From NCBI GenBank assembly GCA_947462335.1, contig OX381710.1, positions 39,183,204 through 39,247,203 on the forward strand: a stretch of DNA of 64,000 nucleotides, given 5' to 3'. Source of the DNA: Harmothoe impar. Its lineage: Eukaryota; Annelida; Polychaeta; Phyllodocida; Polynoidae. The notes under the pieces were generated by a model that was given only the letters and a program-made list of their open reading frames with translations, did no database searches and had not been told where the DNA came from. Position 1 is the stretch's first letter, and every line of letters starts with the position of its first letter. The translations under genes were made by a program, and so were the position numbers. Positions 11,901 to 20,900 of this stretch are shown here, piece by piece.

Positions 11901-14765
11901 CAAAGCTGATCATCAATTTTAAGTGGCCTAATATGGATAACAAAGTGAAATTAAAGAGATTGCCTACCTGTTGCAAAGTTGTTTTATGCAATAATGGCCT
12001 TTACAGTATATGTCACTTAAACATCAGTTTGTTATTCAAATGAGTGGCACATCTTACCTATACATGTATACATGCACAAGTACCGTAATATGTTTTTTGA
12101 GACTGGTTACATATTCAATATATTTGTTCAACCACATAACCAGCGCGGGGAGTGAAGCTTCTCCCTACAGTATTTGCGCTATGCAATTCATTTACAAAGT
12201 TCTACCAGCATGAAAGATTATAAACTGCTATTCCGCTTACATAAATATGGGACTAGTGGGTACAAAAGGAATACCATCTATTGCAAAAACTTCCTGAGTA
12301 AAGCCCTATTTCGAATGTAATATTTGAAAATTACTTACCAATAAACCCATTTTTTGGTTCTTCCGACTTTGGTGTTGTTATCTCCTGTTCAAAGAAAATG
12401 TCTGCTTGGTTAAATCAAATATCGAAACATATATACGATAATACCAAGTTATGTACAGAAACTCCCTGCGATATTCTATGATTATAATTTACTACTTTAA
12501 ATGTAGATATTTTCGCATGTATAAATTTTCACGATTTTGCTAAGAAGTGCATTTTCGCATGCATTTAAATTCACGATTTTTGGAAGATTGTAGTACCGGT
12601 AGTATGACTACTGTATAAGTTTTCGCTCTGTACATGTTTTTCGCGGATTTTTTAAAATCTCAAAAATATGTACATTGACAGTATGTAGAGAAATATCAAT
12701 ATGATGAAGCTTGACTTACCGCCTTGATGCCACATACTATTGTTGTATTTCCAAGTTTGACGAGTGCCGAGCCCTCAGCTGTACTGATTGAACCTACAGG
12801 AAAATAATTAGTTATTAATTTTACACTGAAAAACATTTTAGCCCTGTACATCCATTTTCATTCTACCAAGAGCCCCAACCGTGATCATTTTAGCACAGTT
12901 CTTTATGTACTTTTTTTGTTTTTTTTTGTTTTGAAATACAAGATTTCATATGCTTTAGCACTGAAGGGCCGTATTCAATGCCCCCCATTGAATACAATGT
13001 GGCAGTATTCAATGGGCTAGGAAAAGATAGTTTTTCTTCATTAAATAGCTTCAAATAAAAAATAAACACAAATGCCAACCAACTATATTGATACCATCTC
13101 TGATGTATTTCACTTGTGGGGGCTGGGGCCATATCCCACTCAGCCTGCGGCTTCGTGGGATATGGCCCCAGCCCCCACAAGTACATCAGAGATTGTATCA
13201 ATGGGCGTTGGCATTTGTCTATATATTGATGCAGGTTTAATCATTGGCTATAGTACACAAAATGTACTTTATCTCGCTGGTTTAATAGATAAGTATGATA
13301 TCAAAATATGATTATATTATTGAGCGGAGAGCTGTCAATCGCTGGATATAAATTTGTTTTCAATAGATCAATAAAAATTTATCCTACCGATATTGAGAGT
13401 AGTTGGTCTAACTCCACTCAGGTCCCTGCCATCTGGTCGAACATCTTGTTCCTGAGGCAGAAAGGATAATCTACATGTTGTGCATGTTACAATAGCTGGA
13501 GACCCTCTGGCTCTGCGATCTACCCCTACCCTCTATCCTTTGTGTGACGTCATTTAGCCTAGGGAGTGTTCATTTATTAATTACAGGGGTGGTGGTGAGA
13601 TTTTTGTGCGGAGGCATGCATTTTTTTATGCCCCCCGCCCCCTTGAGCGCGCGTGGAATATTTTGTGCCCCACGCTTCGCTGATTTCCACCCCCCTTGAC
13701 CTATAGCACGTTTTTTTTTGCTAAAAGGGGGCCTAATTTTTTATGCCCCACCTGTTACATACCAGTTTCTACTATATATGACTCCTATTTTCATCCTGTT
13801 ATTGTTTACTATACTGTACCCTATTTTCCCTTCCTGCACAAACACTTCTAGGAATATGGATACTTTGTTATGAGTCAACATTACTATCTGTAAAGGGATT
13901 ACCCTGTACTGGGAATCCCTGAATGACGTCAATGATCCATACTCTCCATGACGTCAATAGCAGTGATGTCATGGGTAGCCAATAGCAGCTCACTGCGTCA
14001 CAGCAGGAGCTCATACCCTAAAAATCACCTAGGAAAACCCCCAACAAGAGTTGTATTTAACCTGAAGATCTGCTGTCTCTTAGACAGAGGCAATTCTACC
14101 CTACACTAGTCCCTGTTCTATATTCTGCAATAAAGCCACCATCACAAGAATCTCTACAAGCCTTCTCATCAATAGTAACTCTGAAATACTGAGTTTAACA
14201 CACCTCAAGAGGGGTCGGAATTTTTTATGCCCCCCCCCCCTCAGGAGGGGTGATATTTTTACCCCCCCCCCCAACCCATCACCCTTCCCCCTAAAAACTA
14301 ATAAATGAACACTCCCTTAAATAATAATATGGACGGCCCCTAGCCTAGGCTAGTGCTTAACTTATAGTTATACTCAAACTTCCAAGTCTAGACAGTCACA
14401 ATTGTACTAAAATTGCAACGTTCAGACCCCAGGTGCGGGTTATAGGATTCTGCTAAAGTCGGGGTGCGGGTTATACGCGAGGTTTTCGTTATACGCCGGA
14501 ATTTACGGTAGTACTAGTGCCGGTAGTCTACATCAAGTGATTATATTAAAGCCTTTAATAAAGGTTGATCCTTATGGAAAAACAACCTATTATCGCTCAG
14601 TCTGTTCTCAACTCACCAGATATTTTCTGTAGTACTCAACTGGTTGCGATGTCCTGAAATACGCAGATGCATATACATTAGAGGTACATTATTTACATCA
14701 TCAGAAACATGAAAGACATAGAAAAACATTTTTCTAGTGATTTCTTACTTGAAATCTACAGCCAT
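8922..14765 (-). CDS. EXOSC8: Exosome complex component RRP43
   Basis: Complete gene. The coding exons in 5' to 3' order are 14749-14765, 14617-14653, 13388-13451, 12720-12793, 12339-12384, 11255-11360, 10949-10994, 10584-10680, 9730-9850, 9404-9510 and 8922-9034. All junctions are AG/GT and phases close to 828 nt, 275 aa (human is 276). The product is an RNase PH-fold subunit of the nine-subunit RNA exosome ring, which works in nuclear and cytoplasmic RNA decay and processing. Family landmarks are EYYRK near the N-terminus, RPDGR, the [11 protein letters not shown] strand, [10 protein letters not shown], the VLYCDL core, [18 protein letters not shown] and LVDPT. Like other RRP43 proteins it is expected to be structural, not catalytic. 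It is divergent from ALG5 across a 180-bp promoter. Introns 2, 3 and 5 carry a solo LTR, a long hairpin and a MITE, all outside the splice sites. Confidence 0.97.
11574..11929. mobile_element. MITE with about 38-bp TIRs in EXOSC8 intron 5
   Basis: The left end AGGCCACTTAAAACTGAT followed by ATCAGCTTTGCGGACAC is matched in inverse by GTGTCTGCAAAGCTGAT and ATCAATTTTAAGTGGCCT on the right, with about three mismatches. The 356-bp element has A-rich and T-rich runs inside and no coding capacity. The flanks are AT-rich and I could not fix a target duplication, so the superfamily is not assigned. Confidence 0.7.
13072..13214. repeat. long hairpin (inverted repeat) in EXOSC8 intron 3
   Basis: Arms of about 60 bp pair through TTGATAC, CATCTCTGATGTA, CTTGTGGGGGCTGGGGCC and ATATCCCAC around a loop of about 15 bp near 13140-13155. 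The outermost bases ATGCCAAC and GTTGGCAT also pair. The arms are almost perfect over the central 30 bp. It lies in the transcribed strand of EXOSC8 and would fold in the pre-mRNA. It may be a foldback MITE or a miRNA-like hairpin. Confidence 0.75.
13561..14317. mobile_element. G-tract inverted-repeat element, copy 1
   Basis: The left end AGGGAGTGTTCATTTATTAA, TTACAGGGG, is inverted at the right end as AATAAATGAAC, ACTCCCT. The interior alternates C-runs with TTTTTTATGCCCC words. Its centre is interrupted by the solo LTR at 13753-14200. Related copies lie at 16115-24006 (interrupted) and 24102-24389. No protein is encoded, and the terminal architecture fits a non-autonomous DNA element. Confidence 0.7.
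13753..14200 (+). mobile_element. solo LTR in EXOSC8 intron 2
   Basis: It starts TGTTACATAC and ends GAGTTTAACA, and is flanked by CACC on both sides (13749-13752 and 14201-14204), a 4-bp target duplication. A polyadenylation hexamer AATAAA lies at 14129-14134, about 70 bp from the end, as expected for an R region read on the plus strand. The U3-like part has two TGACGTCA palindromes, a TGATGTCA variant and a CCAAT box. No internal retroviral-type sequence remains, so it probably arose by LTR-LTR recombination. It is inserted inside the inverted-repeat element. Confidence 0.7.
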
Positions 14766-14945
14766 GGTGCGATCGGTGTTGTTTTCAACCACGTGAATTT
14801 CGAGCCGACGTATTCTGTGTCACGTCTTCTGATTGGCTAGTTCTAAAAATAGCCACCAATCAATATCCAGTTTACTTTCAGCACACGTTGCGCAGGCGCA
14901 TTAGGGAACAGACAGCAACTTCCGGCCGGTCGTGTTGCTGTCACG
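14766..14945. promoter_or_regulatory. bidirectional EXOSC8/ALG5 promoter
   Basis: Only 180 bp separate the two start codons. There are ATTGG/CCAAT boxes on opposite strands at 14832-14836 and 14856-14860. A TGCGCAGGCGCA NRF1-type site lies at 14889-14900, an ACTTCCGG ETS-type site at 14918-14925 and an E-box CACGTG near 14790. No TATA box is apparent. This is the usual makeup of housekeeping bidirectional promoters and implies coordinated expression. Confidence 0.8.
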
Positions 14946-17900
14946 ATGGACGCCTTTTCAGCAGTGTTTTATCTCGTTTTATTGGGGATAATCCTCCTGG
15001 TTGGGGTGAGTTTACCAAGAGAACATGACAGCAGAGTCTTGGGGGTTGAACGCATACACTAGATAATATTCTTCTGTGTAAAACGGGTCCAGAGACCTCA
15101 ATGTTTACATCGGTATTTGTTTGTGGACGTGTCACTGTCATTTCATCAGCCGGGCTCTTGACTTGTAAACAGTAGTAGGGTGTTCCATCGATAATAGAAT
15201 TAATAATGTCATAGCAGATCTGTGGCATACACCTCAAAGCTCTTTATGTAAGAAGAATATCAAAAAAAGAATTATGTTGATTGGACAATTATTAAACATT
15301 ACAGCACCATTTGAACACGGAAAAATATGGAGAATAGTGAAAGTCCAAGACCATACATTTACTATACAATGGAAGGCACCAATCAAAACTGTGGGTGACT
15401 GTGTGTATGCAGTGACACCCCCTGCTCCCTCAGGGTATGGCCAGGGGGACACTGCCCACACCCCCCTGGAGGGGAAGCTGTGAATGCTGTACATTCACAA
15501 TTTTCCTTGTCCTATGCTCAATTTTTGGAATATGATTGATGTAAAGACATCATTGGACACCTAAGATATGCAGCAATAAATGGTGATATCTGGTGAAACA
15601 GCATGAATGAGTCTTGGTGCTGAAATATGCTGATTTGGTCCAGAAACAGCTGTATCTTTTGAACTACTTGGAGTAGAATTTCACCACTTGTTTTGTAATT
15701 AGTGCAAACATGTAAGCTATCTTTATATTGGCTCATATCAACCAATACACATATATCTTACATAGGAGAGCTTTATGTGTGAAGCAATGCTGAGTGAGTG
15801 TTACCCAGAGGTGCTGTCCACCAGCCACCCAAGATTTCAACCCAGCCTTACTTCACATCCACTCTCCTCACACCTGAGCCAAATAAGATAGCTACTCACT
15901 GTTTTAGGACATAAAACTAGAGACTTAGGCGATTTTAGAACTGCTTCATTTGTGAAAAAATTCCCACTAGAAGTACCTCCAATATACTTGGAAAGTAAAA
16001 AGACGGGAAGTCGCGCTCACACTTACGCGAGGTGCGAGGTACCTGGAACACCCTAACAGTAGTAGCCTGAGTAGTACTACTACGGTAGTAGTAGGCCTAC
16101 CGCTAGTACCGGTAAGGGAGTGTTCATTTATTAATCACAGGGGGGTGGTGGATTTTGTCAAATGATGAAGCCAGGTCGTGTCCATGCTGGGAAGTAATTT
16201 ATTCAACACTCACAAACGTGACGTCACTACTACGTAGCTGCGTCTCTGACTGCGTTCCCGCGTCGGCAATACTAGCTAACATGACATCCCCCTTTTTCTA
16301 TACAAGTGGGAAACCATATATATAAAATGATGACTCAGTCTTTTGAGTGTATTATAATAAAGGTATGTGTGTAAAATACAATATGATAATTGAGTCTTTT
16401 TCCAATCCTCTTTGGTAGCGTGTAAGTCTTTAGTATACCATATATGTAGAATGATAAACATGTTAACCATAATATAATATTCCAGTCTTTCCCAAGGTCT
16501 TTCTTGTTTTCCTCATATTCCTCACTTTAGGAGCAGTCTCTTATTTTACTCCACCTGTATATATATGGTTTAGCACATATTCAATACAATACACACATTC
16601 AGGATATCTTCTTCCTTTTTATACAAAAAGATCAATCGCAATATAAAACTGTGATACAAATTCTTATTTTCTCTGAAACTTGGTAACTGATACACCCATG
16701 CTTTAGGTGTAAAGTCACTGTAGATGTTGACGAGCACACCTGGATGTTAGGGGCATACTCAGCTGTTGTTGACGAGCACACCTGGATGTCAGGTGCACAG
16801 TCTGATTCTGTTGACAAGCACACCTGGATGTCAGGTGCACAGACGCTGTTGTGGACGGACACACCTGGATGTCAGGTGCACAGTCTGCTGTTATTGACGA
16901 GCACACCTGGATGTCAGGTGCGCAGTCTGCTGTTGTGGACGAGCACACCTGGATGTCAGGTGCACAGTCTGCTGTTGTGGACGGACACACCTTGATGTCA
17001 GGTGCGTACTCCGCTGCCGTTGACGAGCACACCCGGTTGTCGGGTGCTTACTCCGCTGCCGTTGACGAGCACACCCGGTTGTAGGGTGCGTACTCCGCTG
17101 CCGTTGACGAGCATACGAGGTTGTCGGGTGCGTTATTCTGCTGCTGTTGGCGAGCACACCTGGATGTCAGGTGCATATATTCTGCTTCTGTTGACGAACA
17201 CACCTGTACGATCAGATGTGGGGCACCGTTGTGGTCCCGAGTTGTCCTGTTGTATTATACACCTGTACGATCAGATGTGGGGTCACCGGTGTGGTCCCGA
17301 GTTGTCCTGTTGTATTATACACCTGTACGATCAGATGTGGGGGCACCGGTGTGGTCCCGAGTTGTCCTGTTGTATTATACACCTGTACGATCAGATGTGG
17401 GGGCACCGTTGTGGTCCCGAGTTGTCCTGTTGTATTATACACCTGTACGATCAGATGTGGGGGCACCGATGTGGTCCCGAGTTGTGCTGTTGTATTATAC
17501 ACCTGTACGATCAGATGTGGGGGCACCGTTGTGGTCCCGAGTTGTCCTTTTGTGTTATACATCTGTACGATCAGATGTGAGGGCACCTTTGTGGTCCCGA
17601 TTTTCCTCTTGTTTTACACACCTGTACTATCAGATGTGAGGGCACCTTTGTGGTCCCGATTTTCCTCTTGTTTTACACACCTGTACGATCAGATGTGAGG
17701 GCACCTTTGTGGTCCCAATTTTCCTCGTTTTACACACCTGTACTATCAGATGTGAGGGCACCTTTGTGGTCCGGATTTGTCTTGTGTTGCACACCTGTAC
17801 GATCAGATGTGAGGGCACCTGTATGGTCCCGTACCTGCCTATTTTTAGGTCTTTATCCATTTTTGGATTATGCCCTGTTTTGACACAGAACCTTTTTACA

Positions 17901-20900
17901 TGTGGGGGACACTTGTCTACCCTGCCTTTCGCTTTTCACACTGTTCTAGCTGTTAACACGGAACCCTTTTTCGAGTGGGGGGCTCTATTCCTTTCCCACA
18001 GTTCCCAGTTTAATACACTGTTCTATTGTCACTGTTGTCTTCACCTTGTTGATTTCATGGTTACTGTTTTTCCCGAAATACACATCTTTTTAATGTGTCA
18101 TTTTCATTGTTTCACTTTTCCCGAATTATTATAGAGTTTTTATGTGCAGTTTTCACTGCTGTTAACACTAGGTCGAATATATGGGCATCTAGGCTGTTAT
18201 CACTGTCGAGTTCTTGGGGTTTTACCGGGGATTTTACTACTTTTCCCGAATTTTTGATTCCCGAAATTTACCACGTTGGCATGACATGACCTTCTCTATG
18301 GCTATGCCTATCGATTTCTTGGCATTCATAGCCTACTTTTCCCGATTGTTTGCTGAATACTATCTGACGTTTATACCCCTTCTCATTAACCTTTCCTGTT
18401 AACCGTGGAGGAGATTCATGATTCAGGACTTCCCTTATTATGGCATCTACCTCTATTTTCGCTCAAGGCACGATCGCACTGACTCACTTCATTTGCTTCA
18501 ATCCTACCTTCTTTGGCATTGTCACACATAGGATTGGCTTTCTACTTATTTCTTGGGTTACCACTGACATCCTCGCCTACTTTCTGTGAGGTGTTACACA
18601 GTCAGAGGCAGAATATCAGACCCAAACCGCTGCCACCATGTCAAATGATGGTGTTGGGAGAGATGCCACAAACCAATTTCCGCCAGCAAAATGAGTAGTT
18701 CACTTTTTTATTTCTGTTGGTCAATACAACTTTTTAGTGAGGGGCTATTAAGGAGGTAACAGTTTCGGCAGTTAAGCCTTCATCAGACCCCTAAGCCTAA
18801 CTAACCACTAGGGAGAGAATCATGGATTTATATACTAATGCAGAGGATTATGGGTAATATTTTTATAAATACAATTGCATCATGGGTAATAGGGGGTTCT
18901 GGGAAATCTGATTGTTACAGGGCAGCCATCTTGGATTTTATTTCAAGAGACTGAGATTTTCTAAGTATAGACTAGATTTGATATCACAATTAGCTCTGAT
19001 GACAAATATAAGGATTTATGTAGAAACTTCACAATACCATAACATAACAACAACAATGTATACTTTTGGGATATGTAAACATGTATAGTAGATGTCATTC
19101 TAAAAAGGGGTGGAAGTTGACTAAACTAAGCTAAGCCTCCTCTCACAATATCACAGAATCAGAATTAATTAATGAATTGTTCATATCAGTCCTTGGGGTT
19201 AGATTTCAGTTCACCAAAGTCTCTGGCTAGGTTGGGATCCAAGGCATTGAGTACCGTATAAAAACTCCTCAGGATTTGAGCGGAGACTTGGTACCCTACC
19301 GGAATGGATGGGGGGACCTCAGTGCCATCCGCTGGCTGCTCCATCTCAATATCTTCATCACTGGAGTTAGTGTACTCATGCAGGGACATAAGTGCCCCAA
19401 GTCCCGCAGGTGTTAGTTCCAGGTGGTTGAGATCTGGTGAGGACATGTCATCAGTCAATTGTTCATCAGATATGGTTGGTTGAGTCAGAGGGGCTGAGTA
19501 TGAGTGGTCAAACTCTAGGCCCGTCAGAATGTCAATTACTAATGGTGCTGGGACATCCTGTGGGCAGTCTGAAACAGGGGTCAATGATGGTGAGATGTCG
19601 TCAGATGATGCTGAAGCCACACTATGTAGGTCTACTGGTGGGTCTACCGCTAAGATAGTAGTGATATCATCAAGAGATAGGGAAGAAATTGGTGTCGGTT
19701 GTTCACCAAACAAAATGTGGTCTAGTTGTTCAGCAGCTGATAATCTCAATCTAAGGGCTTGAGCGGCCCCAGAGAGATTGTTGTCGGCGATTGTCGATTC
19801 GATTGATCTGAGATGACTGGCTGATCCTATGGGGGTCAAGGCCGGTACATTGTTGTGTAAACCGAGGGAGTGGTAGTCTTGTGAACTAATGGTTGATGGT
19901 AGAGGTGCACACTTGGTCGTGGTGCCGGTGGCTTTAGATGTCGATTTCTTGGTGTACTTCCTCTTTATCAGTTTTTTAGACACATCTCCTGTGGTTTTAG
20001 CAAAGCTGTTACTGACCGGAATGACCGCCCGAGATGGTTCATGGCGGTCTAGAACATGTCGTCTCAAGGCGCCTCTGGAAATGTAGCTGCGGTAACAAAT
20101 GGTGCACATGTGTTTTGCCTCCTCATTTATCTCGTGTACCCTTAAGTAATGTTCCCTAATAGATGTTAAATCAGGGAAGGCGGTGTCACATACATGGCAA
20201 ACATATGGCATAGACGACATCTTGACCGCGGTTGATTGAGTTTTGAATTGACCGCGAGTATTCGATTGTTGTTGTTATGAAGGCAGCGGAAGTGACGTCA
20301 TAGTGACCTACTTCGTTGTAAGCGCGCTGCTGATTGGCCTACCACTTTCGGTTCATACCCAATGGGGTGTGAGTTCTCAAAAGCTTGATCCACGCTGACT
20401 CGAGACGGAGACGGATGTTGGTAACTGATGCTGTGTTGTCTAAAGACAAAATGGTAATGTGGTCCGTTAATACTTCCTTGTCTGGTTTGTGTGTGTCATC
20501 ACACATGTGATCGGCCACCGCTAAAGTGTCCCGATTGTTGTTTACATTGCCCGTGTGTTGACGTCTTCTTGCATCCATTGTTTTCCCCGTTTGGCCTACA
20601 TACATGAAGCCACACAGACGACAAACTATTAGATAGACTACATTTCTAGTCTGACAGGTGGAGTAGCCTACAGTCTTGTAGGTGGTGGAATTGGCAGAGT
20701 CTTTAACCTCATTCCCCGGGATAATGAGTCTGCATGTCGTGCAGTCAGTTTCCCCACAAGGAAATGTTCCTTTTAGGGTGACTGGGCGTGGAAATGTTGA
20801 CCTACACAACATATTTCTGAGATTTGGATTCTTTCTGTATGAAATGATGATCTTGTTTTCCAAGAATTTGTCATTATTGAATGACCGGTCCAATAGTTTT

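Larger units (their letters stand above)
16287..18638 (-). mobile_element. internal region of a non-autonomous LTR retroelement
   Basis: The 2.35-kb interior lies between a minus-strand polypurine tract (16287-16299) and a primer-binding site (18627-18638). Read on the minus strand the latter is TGGTGGCAGCGG, complementary to the CCGCTGCCACCA 3' end of tRNA-Leu. There is no gag, protease, RT or integrase. Most of the interior is two tandem arrays with 42-bp and about 60-bp units. After them the motif TTTTCCCGAA recurs four or five times. Such an element would have to be copied in trans, like TRIM or LARD elements. LTR identity indicates recent insertion. Confidence 0.8.

Noticed and set aside
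17002..17860. Long open frames (up to 192 codons) on both strands at 16.7-17.9 kb
   Set aside because: They lie entirely in 42-bp and 60-bp tandem arrays, whose period is a multiple of three, so frames without stops arise automatically in several registers.
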